Assembly: GCA_030263805.2 (NCBI GenBank)
Contig: CP136011.1
Location: forward strand, 845,735 to 909,734
From: Pseudomonas sp. FeN3W
GTDB taxonomy: Bacteria > Pseudomonadota > Gammaproteobacteria > Pseudomonadales > Pseudomonadaceae
DNA: 64,000 nt
Direction of reading: 5' to 3'
This document shows, piece by piece, positions 21,303-30,100 of this stretch. Both the position numbers and the translations under genes were made by a program. The stretch's first letter is position 1. Every line of letters starts with the position of its first letter. The notes under the pieces were generated by a model. It was not told the origin of the DNA, ran no database searches, and saw only the letters and a list, made by a program, of their open reading frames with translations.

Positions 21303-21969
21303 CCTCAAGGCATTGGTGCTCGACGTATTTCATAAGGTCAAGCGAGGTGACCGCGAGAGCTGGCATCCGCAATGGCTGTCTGCATTAGCAGACCATGGCG
21401 CTGATGCGGTGGACGCTGCTTGCAAGTCAGTCGACCCCAAGCGCTCTGTGTTCGACCACAGTGTCCAGCCAGATGAGCTTGGGCTCTTTGGATTGCCTTT
21501 GCTTATTAATCGCTTCCGATTCTGCTCTACGGCGTATGGCCACGAAGTCCATGACCCCGAATCGGTCATTTCAGAAGAAGATCTGGAGGCGTGCCGAAAC
21601 GCTTACGATGACGCCTTGTTGTACGAGGAAGCCGTGGTGGTGGATAAGCAAACGGGGCAGGGCGGAATCCTGGTCATTCAGCGTTTGGAATCATATGTGA
21701 CGCCTTCCGGCCATGAAGCTCAAAAGCTGTTGGGTGACCGATTCGGGGCCCAAGCCATGTGCTTGGCTAATCCGGCCAATACCTGCCTTGCAGAAGGTCA
21801 GCGGGTGGCGGAATCGGTAGACCTGGTTGTATTCATAGAGGGCTTTGCGCGGCTAAGCGAGGTCGCATCAATCGCTGAAGCTGCGGCAGAGCTAAGTGAA
21901 AGGTGGACTCGGCGGGGGCAATCGACTCTTAAGCACAACGTGCTTGCTGATCATCGGCCCAGTCCATGA
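21295..21969 (+). CDS. Hypothetical protein, 224 aa
   Basis: Start taken as ATG 21295, overlapping the stop of the previous gene; an ATG at 21271 in frame is possible. Soluble alpha/beta protein with no recognisable motif. It ends in a charged tail. Probably translationally coupled to 21027. Confidence 0.65.
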   Translation: MTDLKALVLDVFHKVKRGDRESWHPQWLSALADHGADAVDAACKSVDPKRSVFDHSVQPDELGLFGLPLLINRFRFCSTAYGHEVHDPESVISEEDLEACRNAYDDALLYEEAVVVDKQTGQGGILVIQRLESYVTPSGHEAQKLLGDRFGAQAMCLANPANTCLAEGQRVAESVDLVVFIEGFARLSEVASIAEAAAELSERWTRRGQSTLKHNVLADHRPSP

Positions 21970-22007
21970 ATCCGTAATCTGAATTTAAAACAAAAAGGCA
22001 AATAAAC

Positions 22008-22319
22008 ATGACATTAGAGCAACTACATAAGTATACAGGTGAACTGTTAGAGGCAGGGATCAATCCGAATGCTGTTGTCTGCATTCCGGATGGTGATGAT
22101 GGCGAGCTGTATGAGCTCGTTGATCTTGACCTGGTCAACGGGCCCTTCCGAGAGGATCCATCTCCCAAAATGCCCGCGCCATTGCATCAGAGGGGGCAGG
22201 TCGTGCGCTTAAAATCCATAGACTTTGATTCTTCTCTAATTGACGCGGAAGGTCAGACCGTCACTGACATGCCAATTGATGCACCAGAGAAGCAGTGGCC
22301 AAACGGGTGGGGAAAGTAA
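22008..22319 (+). CDS. Acidic small protein, 103 aa
   Basis: Ribosome site AAGGC. Acidic, starts MTLEQLHKYTGELLEAGINPNAVV, with VCIPDGDDGELYELVDLDLV resembling small proteins that read plasmid or phage metadata. No family is assigned. One base separates its stop from the next ATG. Confidence 0.68.
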   Translation: MTLEQLHKYTGELLEAGINPNAVVCIPDGDDGELYELVDLDLVNGPFREDPSPKMPAPLHQRGQVVRLKSIDFDSSLIDAEGQTVTDMPIDAPEKQWPNGWGK

Positions 22320-22320
22320 C

Positions 22321-22947
22321 ATGCTCGGAAAATTGGTGAATGTTGCAAATTCGATCCAGGCAGGTGTGTCTGATGCCTCAAGCGCGGCGAAGAAACAGGC
22401 GGAAAACTTAAACCAAACAATCAAGTCATCAGCGCAAGCCATTGAAAATAAACTGATTGACACAAAAAATGATGTAGTCGATTTCTCAGCAAGCGTGGCA
22501 GAGGCAGGATCCAAATCAATCAAGACCATGATTGGAATTGCCAGCCTCATTTCTGAGGTTGGGCTCATTATTGGTTCCATTACGGCGCCAGTGCCTACCC
22601 TGATTGGGGTATGTCTTTTGTGGCTGATCAAGTTCCAGGTCGAGGAATCTATCGACTCATTTGACCACTCTATGCGTGATAGGCGCCAAGATCGCAAGGC
22701 AAAGAAAGTCGCTGCCATCCTTAAACAGTATGGCCAAATACCAGAGAATGCAGTGATTCGAACGGATTTGTTTTCGATGAGCATCAACGTTCGAACCGGT
22801 GTTATTACTGGAATGATTATGGCCGGGGCGCTCAAGGGGCGCAGCCTTGATACGCTAACAGTGAATGAGTTACGCGGGCTAATTGGCGAATGCCAGGATG
22901 AGGAATCGTCTAATCTTCTAGAGGCATACTTGGCGATCAGGAGTTAG
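22321..22947 (+). CDS. Membrane-associated helical protein, 208 aa
   Basis: Start at ATG 22321 (GGGGAAAG upstream), not the longer frame overlapping the previous gene. The first 90 residues form Ala/Ser/Lys-rich heptads, probably a coiled coil. A hydrophobic hairpin follows (about res 70-105, IASLISEVGLIIGS then LIGVCLLWLIKF), then a soluble C-terminus. The layout is that of phasin-like or apolipoprotein-like membrane binders, but no family is recognised. Confidence 0.65.
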   Translation: MLGKLVNVANSIQAGVSDASSAAKKQAENLNQTIKSSAQAIENKLIDTKNDVVDFSASVAEAGSKSIKTMIGIASLISEVGLIIGSITAPVPTLIGVCLLWLIKFQVEESIDSFDHSMRDRRQDRKAKKVAAILKQYGQIPENAVIRTDLFSMSINVRTGVITGMIMAGALKGRSLDTLTVNELRGLIGECQDEESSNLLEAYLAIRS

Positions 22948-22975
22948 GGGATCACATTTAATCCATAAATGTCTA

Positions 22976-23004
22976 TTGACGAACGCATGATAGATAGCTA
23001 TGAT
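22976..23004 (+). promoter_or_regulatory. Promoter of small RNA 1
   Basis: TTGACG (22976-22981), 17 nt, TATGAT (22999-23004), with no gene until 23184. Confidence 0.75.
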
Positions 23005-23011
23005 CATAAAT

Positions 23012-23103
23012 GTTGGGAAGCGAGGAAAGCGGTTACTTCAATTTGATGAAACCAACACCGCGCCATTATTCTCCTGACATTAAAAGCCCGAAAGGGCTTT
23101 TTT
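23012..23103 (+). ncRNA. Small RNA 1, candidate Y-like RNA
   Basis: About 92 nt from the promoter to the terminator AAAGCCC-GAAA-GGGCTTT-TTT. The outer stem GTTGGGA pairs with TCTCCTGAC (with G-U pairs). A conserved internal loop (AGCGAG opposite ATTATTC) follows. The inner stem GCGGT/ACCGC closes a loop starting TACTTCAA. The same plan, with compensating stem changes, is seen at 23658 and 25630. The outer-stem/conserved-loop/inner-stem plan and the GGTTACTTC box recall Y RNAs, and Ro60 is encoded 2 kb upstream. No tRNA-like module is seen. Confidence 0.65.
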
Positions 23104-23183
23104 CATTCTAAAGAAATTTTCTTCGACTCTGGCCTAACAGGCCAATAAGGCTGCCTGTTAAGGCCAGCTGAGTGAGTGGCGAT

Positions 23184-23627
23184 ATGATCAGAAAAGTGGT
23201 TACCAAAAACAAAATAAGGATTCCAGTGAGCTTGCGATCAGAAGCCAAGCGGGGATCTGGCCGTAGTTTCTGGCAATACTTTATTGACACCCCCATTCGT
23301 TCAGTTTCAAAAATCATCCCTTTTCCGATTGAGCGGCAGGTTCATAGCTTAGTCGTGTTGGGAGATGGATGGGTTCAGGAGCATGTAGATCATCTTCCCG
23401 ATTTCAACAAAACAGCCTATTGCATCCCAATTCACCTGCCCAGAGGCGCCACCTTCCATCAGTATGATCAAGTCCGCCTGCTAGAGGAGGGCTCATGCTA
23501 CTCCTTCAATCATAATGAGATGCACGGGGTAAGCGTACCGGAAGGCTGCAAGACTTATTCCGCATTTCTGATAGTGGATATCTCCAGGATTGATGCAACT
23601 GCTGCTTTTCCTAACGAAGAGTATTGA
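23184..23627 (+). CDS. Cupin-like hypothetical protein, 147 aa
   Basis: Start taken as ATG 23184. Beta-rich C-terminal part with GATFHQYDQVRLLEEGSCYSF and NHNEMHGVSVPEG, where His residues in HQYDQ and EMHG are spaced like cupin or 2-oxoglutarate oxygenase metal ligands. The N-terminus is basic. Its TGA lies inside the -35 of the next small RNA promoter. Function is a guess. Confidence 0.6.
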   Translation: MIRKVVTKNKIRIPVSLRSEAKRGSGRSFWQYFIDTPIRSVSKIIPFPIERQVHSLVVLGDGWVQEHVDHLPDFNKTAYCIPIHLPRGATFHQYDQVRLLEEGSCYSFNHNEMHGVSVPEGCKTYSAFLIVDISRIDATAAFPNEEY

Positions 23628-23652
23628 CATCTGTGAGCGGCATGGTTAATAT
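23624..23652 (+). promoter_or_regulatory. Promoter of small RNA 2
   Basis: TTGACA (23624-23629), 17 nt, TAATAT (23647-23652). The -35 contains the stop codon of the preceding gene. Confidence 0.75.
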
Positions 23653-23657
23653 AGAAA

Positions 23658-23755
23658 GTGTTGGGAAGCGAGGAACTCGGTTACTTCTCTTTGAAATGAA
23701 AAACACACCGCGTCCATTATTCTCCCTACACCAAAAAGCCCTTACGGGCTTTTTT
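23658..23755 (+). ncRNA. Small RNA 2, candidate Y-like RNA
   Basis: About 98 nt ending at AAAAAGCCC-TTAC-GGGCTTTTT. The outer stem GTGTTGGGA pairs with TCTCCCTACAC. The conserved AGCGAG and ATTATTCTC segments face each other. The inner stem CGGT/ACCG is extended by GGA/TCC. GGTTACTTC is identical to that in small RNA 1. The stem changes relative to copy 1 are compensatory. Confidence 0.65.
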
Positions 23756-23775
23756 CATTTCGACGGTGAAATTTC

Positions 23776-24270
23776 ATGAAAATACTTGCGCTGTACCATG
23801 GAAGCCCAAAGCGAGAAGGCAGGCCATCATTTGGGGCGAGCGGAAACGTAACGCCGGTCATCACTGATGGCGCCCCATTCTTCGTCACCAGCAACCTGGC
23901 GTATGCCAAGAAATTTGCGCGCGGCGGGCTAATCACCCTGCTCCATGTGACCCTGAAGAAAACCTATGACCTACATGACTCGGATCGCCTTGAAATGCTT
24001 CTTGATTTGTTCAACAGGGATACCATGATCCTCGCAGGACGAGGGAAATGGGATGAGGATGTCGATGGCGAAATCCAGGATAGCGCATACTTCTTGCTGG
24101 AATCACATGCGGTGACGCGCTACCTCAAGCGACATGGGTACGACAGTGTGCTCATTCCAGAAGACAACGAGCTTAACGTCAAATCCTATGCGCTACTGGA
24201 TCCTGATTTGATCGAACTGACATCTGTGCTCAATCTGGCAGAATGCGACGAACCTGGGATGCGGAGATGA
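23776..24270 (+). CDS. ADP-ribosyltransferase-like protein, 164 aa
   Basis: It starts MKILALYHGSP, with AFFVTSNLAYAKKFA next and VTRYLKRHGYDSVLIPED later. This is the order of the ART-fold proteins common in phages and plasmids (YHGS, then FF.TSN...A..FA, then GYDS). The final catalytic Glu is not certain. Such proteins may modify host or invader proteins or RNA. The ribosome site is GGTGAAA. A second, shorter ART-like protein is at 15964. Confidence 0.7.
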   Translation: MKILALYHGSPKREGRPSFGASGNVTPVITDGAPFFVTSNLAYAKKFARGGLITLLHVTLKKTYDLHDSDRLEMLLDLFNRDTMILAGRGKWDEDVDGEIQDSAYFLLESHAVTRYLKRHGYDSVLIPEDNELNVKSYALLDPDLIELTSVLNLAECDEPGMRR

Positions 24271-24286
24271 GCGTTAATTCGATCCT

Positions 24287-25477
24287 CTAGAGACTCAATC
24301 CTTCGCTCAAAAAATGCTTTTTAAGTTGAGGCGAAATTTCAACACCAAGCAAGCTCAACTCTTTTAGATCAATATTCAAGATCGAACATGCTCCAACGCT
24401 TGCAAGAAGACCCTCTTCCTTCAAAAAATGAATAGCCTCGCCTCGATTAATCTGATCATGAGCAATCATTTTTGGATTCAGCTCTTTTTCTGGCCTTCTT
24501 GATATCAGAGCGTGTAGCTTATAAAATCCACCGATCATAACTATCTCTTTATTGCAACAGGCTTTTGCAGAATCTAGGATGTCATCAATGTGTACAATGG
24601 CTAAGCGTATGCGATTATCAAATACATACTTGTACACATCAGGGTTAGCTAGGCAGATAATCAGCTCCTTTAAAATCCTTTGTGAAACAATGTTAGAAAC
24701 TATCTGCTCAGGCGTATAGGAAAAACCAGCCTCTTCGATAATTTTAGCAATTATCTGCGAGTACTCAAATCCAGAAAAATATGCGTTATTTATGTCCGCA
24801 CAGGTATTAGCAAGGAGAGGAAGTCTTTCGTGAAGCTTGTCTGAAAAGTTTCGTGCTGGATTTAATATATCCTCAATTGTGTAGTCATTGGGCTTTAAGC
24901 TAGATGGCTGCATCATTGCCACCTGACCAACCACGAAACGCCATAGTTCAGAAATATCTTTCTGGTTATGAATAAAGGACTCAGCTATTGCGTTAAAAGC
25001 CGGGCGAATCATTTTCTTCGTTGTATCAAGATTTCCATTGCTAAGAAGCGCGCATCGCCCCGCCTCTATTAGCCAATATTTAATTAGTAGCTCTTTTTCG
25101 CTTGATGCTCTTTTGATAGGAAGAGGCAAGCCTTGCTCAATAATTTCTGAAATCTTGTTTCTGACAGCCTTTGGCTCATCATTTAATAACAATGGGTTAG
25201 CCAGATCTGCAAGACTAGTTTTCCAGAACCTGCTATTGGAAATCGACAGTAGGTAATCCTTGTTACTCAAGTTTAGAAAGTGACACTGCCAGATTCTTCC
25301 GAGTGTAAGATAAGGTTCCGCTGGACTCGTTCTTTCAATGGTCATCTCGTGGGTAAACGAGTTGATTATTCCATACCCAGCTTCTTTGACAGCTGTTTGT
25401 TGGCTCGTAATAAGCAAAGACTGGCCGAGTACGCCAATGCCAATCATAGTACTTGTGTCGGTTTGACTATAGTTCAT
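24287..25477 (-). CDS. Orphan helical protein with C-terminal hydrophobic motif
   Basis: A 396-aa AT-rich gene whose protein is soluble and mainly helical, ending LKKHFLSEGLSL. The N-terminus (DTSTMIGIGVLGQSLLI) is hydrophobic but not a clear signal. The ribosome site is GGAAAT. It is inserted between small RNAs 2 and 3 and opposite to them. Unknown function. Confidence 0.75.
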   Translation of the reverse strand: MNYSQTDTSTMIGIGVLGQSLLITSQQTAVKEAGYGIINSFTHEMTIERTSPAEPYLTLGRIWQCHFLNLSNKDYLLSISNSRFWKTSLADLANPLLLNDEPKAVRNKISEIIEQGLPLPIKRASSEKELLIKYWLIEAGRCALLSNGNLDTTKKMIRPAFNAIAESFIHNQKDISELWRFVVGQVAMMQPSSLKPNDYTIEDILNPARNFSDKLHERLPLLANTCADINNAYFSGFEYSQIIAKIIEEAGFSYTPEQIVSNIVSQRILKELIICLANPDVYKYVFDNRIRLAIVHIDDILDSAKACCNKEIVMIGGFYKLHALISRRPEKELNPKMIAHDQINRGEAIHFLKEEGLLASVGACSILNIDLKELSLLGVEISPQLKKHFLSEGLSL

Positions 25478-25596
25478 GATTATATTTCCAAATTAATTAC
25501 TCATTGTATCAGGGCAAAATAAATCAAGTCGAGCATCAGGATGAATCCCTTTTCTCATCACCGAAAGGAAGTGAGGCATGCTTCTACCAAGATAGC

Positions 25597-25624
25597 TTGA
25601 CATGACTAGGAAGACGAGTATACT
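25597..25624 (+). promoter_or_regulatory. Promoter of small RNA 3
   Basis: TTGACA (25597-25602), 16 nt, TATACT (25619-25624). Confidence 0.78.
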
Positions 25625-25629
25625 AGATT

Positions 25630-25727
25630 CACCAGGAAGCGAGACGTGCGGTTACTTCAGGTTTAGAAAACACCGCTGTCAATTTTCTCCTGGTACTCTT
25701 TCAGAAGGCCACCCTGGTGGCCTTTTT
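25630..25727 (+). ncRNA. Small RNA 3, candidate Y-like RNA
   Basis: About 98 nt ending at AAGGCCACC-CT-GGTGGCCTT-TTTT. The outer stem CCAGGA pairs with TCCTGG. The conserved loop AGCGAG faces AATTTTC. The inner stem GCGGT/ACCGC is preceded by GAC/GTC, and GGTTACTTC is kept. The open frame running through it from 25602 is not a gene start; the real ATG is at 25746. Confidence 0.65.
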
Positions 25728-25745
25728 TGTACCCAAAGGATTGTC

Positions 25746-27011
25746 ATGGAACTGCCAGGATTCAGCGTCTTTAACCCACGCGCATTGCATTCCATCAAGC
25801 AGGTCAATGGGCTAATTGGCTTTTCGCACTGGATGGTGGATTTCGACATTCCGCCCGCGCTTGAGGCAAGGCAAGGAAAAGCTTTCAGAAGGTCATTGGC
25901 AAAGTACATCGGGTTTTGGATCGGCTGCTGGATTGCCCTTTTGGTGTCAACGGCGTATCTGGTTAGCCAGCCCACATTCCGCATCCCCGAAACTGCGATC
26001 CTTCTTCCGTTATGGATTCTATTAGGCGTTAATTCAAATTCAGCCTTTCGGAACGTTAAGTCACTCAAGCTAAATCAAGTATTTGGCTATTTACTTAAGG
26101 GACAGATGTCAGAGGTAAGAAACATTGAGACGCAAGAGGGTATTCACCTGATCTGCGCGCTTGCTTCTGAGGTGCAAAGTAACAGATTGAGCCGCGTAGC
26201 CGTCAATTCTTCCTGGCTTTGTCTGAAAGGCGGTGAGCTTGGCTTGCTTGAGCTGGAAACCCTAAGCACGCCATCAACGACTTCCACGAGCTATGAATTT
26301 ATCTCACTCGCGCAGCAACTCCAAAGAATTGATAGTGATACAGAGTATTCACCAAAGGTTACGCACGAAGATCTCGCCGCAAAAATCGGTCATCAACATT
26401 GGCATAGACTTCCCCAATCAGTGCTCATGCATGAGAAGTTCGTAATTGAGCTTGTCACCTATTGGCCGCTGTTAATTGAATATGTCGATGATTGTCCTGA
26501 ATATCTTAAACGGCATTGGTTGAAGAAAAATTTTCTGGAGTCTGATGATAAGTGTTATCCGCACTGTACGAGCAGTGAAATGATGATGCTTGAGTTCTTA
26601 ACGAACGTGCCTATTGGACATCATGTCCCGTCCGTTATTGCACTTGACATGGCACGCTACGCTTTGGATTCGAAGAATCAAGTTTGGATCAACGCAGTTT
26701 ACCACTGGCTTGAAGACAAATTGCTTCCAAAGTCTTCATGCCTAAATCCAGACATTGGCGCAATGCTTGAGCTTTGTGCGGGAAGCAAGCCAATCGCAGT
26801 GGGTGGATCAGACATAAAATGGGCCATTGAGGATTTCTACGAAAAGATTATCGAACTGATCATTCAATTTAAGGGGGTTGATACTGTTGCTTTGACACTT
26901 TCGTCAAATGAGTCAAAACAAGGCTTTATGAGGATTTTTGGACTTGAGAAAGCTATAGCAGCATTTCCTTTGGATAGGGCTTTGTTCATCAAGCATGATC
27001 TTGGTGTTTGA
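25746..27011 (+). CDS. Membrane-anchored orphan with C-terminal motif, 421 aa
   Basis: Start at ATG 25746 (AAAGGA upstream), after the small RNA. Two membrane segments lie near res 55-100 (FWIGCWIALLVSTAYL and AILLPLWILLGV), followed by a cytoplasmic helical domain of about 300 residues. It ends RALFIKHDLGV, fitting the shared C-terminal motif. No family is recognised. Confidence 0.75.
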   Translation: MELPGFSVFNPRALHSIKQVNGLIGFSHWMVDFDIPPALEARQGKAFRRSLAKYIGFWIGCWIALLVSTAYLVSQPTFRIPETAILLPLWILLGVNSNSAFRNVKSLKLNQVFGYLLKGQMSEVRNIETQEGIHLICALASEVQSNRLSRVAVNSSWLCLKGGELGLLELETLSTPSTTSTSYEFISLAQQLQRIDSDTEYSPKVTHEDLAAKIGHQHWHRLPQSVLMHEKFVIELVTYWPLLIEYVDDCPEYLKRHWLKKNFLESDDKCYPHCTSSEMMMLEFLTNVPIGHHVPSVIALDMARYALDSKNQVWINAVYHWLEDKLLPKSSCLNPDIGAMLELCAGSKPIAVGGSDIKWAIEDFYEKIIELIIQFKGVDTVALTLSSNESKQGFMRIFGLEKAIAAFPLDRALFIKHDLGV

Positions 27012-27072
27012 TCAAGATTTTAGCGCCGCATACTACGTTTCATGCGCAGCATGATGAGTGGGAGTATTCATA

Positions 27073-27094
27073 GCGCCGCACCAATGCACGGCGC
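27073..27094. terminator. Hairpin between convergent genes
   Basis: GCGCCG-CACCAATGCA-CGGCGC, between the stops at 27011 and 27102, with no U-tract. A nearby direct repeat TAGCGCCGCA occurs at about 27020 and 27071. Confidence 0.45.
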
Positions 27095-27101
27095 CCTATC
27101 A

Positions 27102-30100
27102 TCATTTTGCCCTTAGGACTGGAGCTGTCAGACGTATCACGTTATCGCTCTGCGGCTCCGTAGCGAAGGTGATCCTCAAGCTCCTATCAACGAACATACC
27201 ATCCTGATCGACAGCTCTAATGGTCACCGCTGTGTTCTGGTTGCCTCTAGTTCTATAAACAAGCCTCATTCCATCAATGGATATCATGCCGTGCGCAGGT
27301 TGCTTTATGAGGTGCAATTGGTGTGAATCGTCCCGGTTTGGGTCTAGCACCCTCAGAGTCGTTGATCCACCACGACCCGCCTGCATAACTATTTCACCTG
27401 GCAGGATGCTGGTTGGCGCTCGATTGTAGCGAGAAACGATTACTACCCCTTTACCTTCTATCGATAGACCAGCTTCGTCTGTCGCGACATACGAGAAGTT
27501 GTCTTCCCCATAGTATTCAGCCTCTGGAGTGTACACGAACTTATCATCGACAACCTCTAGAACCCCATGTCGCGGTTGATTTTTGATGGTTATACGATGG
27601 CTATCCCACTTATTAAGGTCATTCACAACTGCTGGCGCCGGGTCACTTACCATTCCCTCATTTGTATGGATGATCACACCCGTAAAAGTGGGAGCGTAGT
27701 TGAATTTATCAACAGTCACGTGAGCTACACCATCAGCAAACATCCCTGATTCATCAGATACCCTGAATCCGAACGTGTCTTCTCCCACATAACCGACAGC
27801 AGGCGTGTAGACGAACCCATCGCGGGTTGATTCAACGGATCCGTATGAAGGCTGATATCGAGCTGAATAGGTCTTTACTCCCCATGCCTCTGGGTGGCTT
27901 TCAGATGGCGCGATGTGAGCACTCGATGACTCGTCAACATTGAATACTAGGGCGGTTTCGGCAGGCGGGTGAATGACATCGATGTAAGAGGAGCCATGCT
28001 CCAGAATGAGCTTTTTCCCGGCAGTGTCAAAAATACTGGCTACCCATTGAATGGAGTGCTTTCCGGTTTTTTTAAACACACCCTCTAGAACCAGCGGCTC
28101 TTTGCTTTTTTCCCTCAAATCAACAGGCAATTCAGTAAACTCAATCAAGCAAATTGGGGTTGAATCAGTTGTCATTGCGACGGCTTGATCACCTGTTATC
28201 GAGCATGCAGGGCCCGTAAGCTGCTCCATGGTAATGTGCTGAGCTTCTACTGCCCGAAGCGCAGATGTACCCATAAGCGAGTGCTTGAATGAAGCTGAGC
28301 CTTCAGCAGGTTGCACATCAATTTCGTGCTCCCCGCTATCCAGCAAAACCTTATCGGATCCCATGTTGTAAATGGAAATGGAGTAGCCGATCTTCTGCTT
28401 ACCCGCATCAAGAGGTCGGCCAGTGAGTCTAGTCATGGGGTGATCGTAGCCCTGAGTCATCGCTTGAGCCACCAATCCCCTTGGAATTTGTGTCCATTCA
28501 AACAGACAAACAGGAGACATAATCGGATCTGCTTGCCTGGCAATTGAAACGGACGTTGTTAATTGACAAAAGTTGTTGATGGCTGGTTTGACCTCAGCTT
28601 TGGCCAATGTCATCGCTTGGACGGGGTTTTCATCGCCAATCTCCATGGTGATGCCGGGTAGCCAGGTGACGACATTGGCATATACGACTGGAGAGTTGGG
28701 GGCAGATGTCGAGATGATCAGTCCGTTACTTCCTTCTGCGCCACGATTAAGAGGGATAACCGGAACAGCAATCTTTCCATTTGTACTTGTGAAATTCAGC
28801 TGCCCAAGCATAACTGTTTGGCCAGGATTGACGTTAATGCCTGCGACCTTCAGCGGGGACACTGCATCTGATCGTAATGTGGCCATGACATCATAGATCC
28901 CAGATACAGGTGTACCGTCTGCGAGACGTAGCTGCTCGCTGTTGATGACGCGAGAACCATCATTGCGATTGAACTCGGAAGATACAGCAGGAATGCTCAC
29001 TATGCCTGCGGGGTGGCCGATGATTCCAGCCATTGAAGGCGTATAGCGAAATGATACTGATCCAACCCCTACGTTTTTTTGCGCGTCTTGTGCTGTCACG
29101 CTAAGAACATAGCTTTCTCCAGCGGCCAGAGAGGGGAACAGTATAGGGTACTCTAGGCCGTAAGTCGTCGAGCTTATCTTCCGATACGATAGCGCAATGG
29201 ACTCTTTTGCTGGCCCGCCCGTAAGCGTAACGGACGTTATGACAGGGGATGGATCTTTATTGTCGCTCACTGTGAAGCTGAGTTTATCAAGGGTGTCAAT
29301 TGAGTCGCTTTGGCCCCTTCTAACCGTGACAACAGGGTTTGTGCGGTCACTCTGGAAATTGAATAGCGCGACCTTGCTGACTGCACCAAGTTTTTCACTG
29401 GCAGCAGCGATCAAGCTGTAGCTTCCTTCTGGTAATGTTTTGAGGTCGAACTCATATTCAAAGTTCTCTCCAGAGGCCGCTGTTAGCTTTTTTGAGACAC
29501 TTAGTTGCTTGCCGCTGCTGTCCTCAAGCCATGCTGTGTTGTGGCCTAGCATGTTCTGAAAGGCCCCTTGCTGAGGCTGTCTGATTTTCAGGTGCAGCAA
29601 CATTGCGCTTGGATCGTATGTATGACTTATGATTGGCAAGTATTGATTATTCCACCATACGTCAGCCCATTGGCCAGAGGCGCTTAAGGCTCCGTCAGCA
29701 CTTTTCAGCACGCCTTGATCGTGAAGGTAGCCAGACGTACCTTTTGCAAGATCTCGTATGGCGGAAATTTCGCACTGGGTCAGTCCTGCTGGAATGGTGC
29801 AGGAACCGAGATGAGTGGCTATCTGATTGAAAGGCCTTGGCTCGACCGTGTACCTGACTTTTGAGATTCTTACGGGTAGCTCCTGCGGTGCTACAACTCT
29901 TCCAGAGTAATTCATCCACCCCTTATCACTGAAATAGTATTCAATTTTACTGATAACAGGCGTCCTAGGAGCGGAAGGATCCAACTTTAGATCGTATTTA
30001 ATTGTGCCTTGAGAACCCCATTCTCCAAAATTGTAGAACCTAATGTAGTTTACGTCTTCTGCTCGATATGGCAACGAACCAACCAGGTACACATAAGAAG

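Noticed and set aside
25602..25745. N-terminal extension of the 25746 protein
   Set aside because: It would translate a small RNA and its terminator; the ATG at 25746 has a ribosome site.
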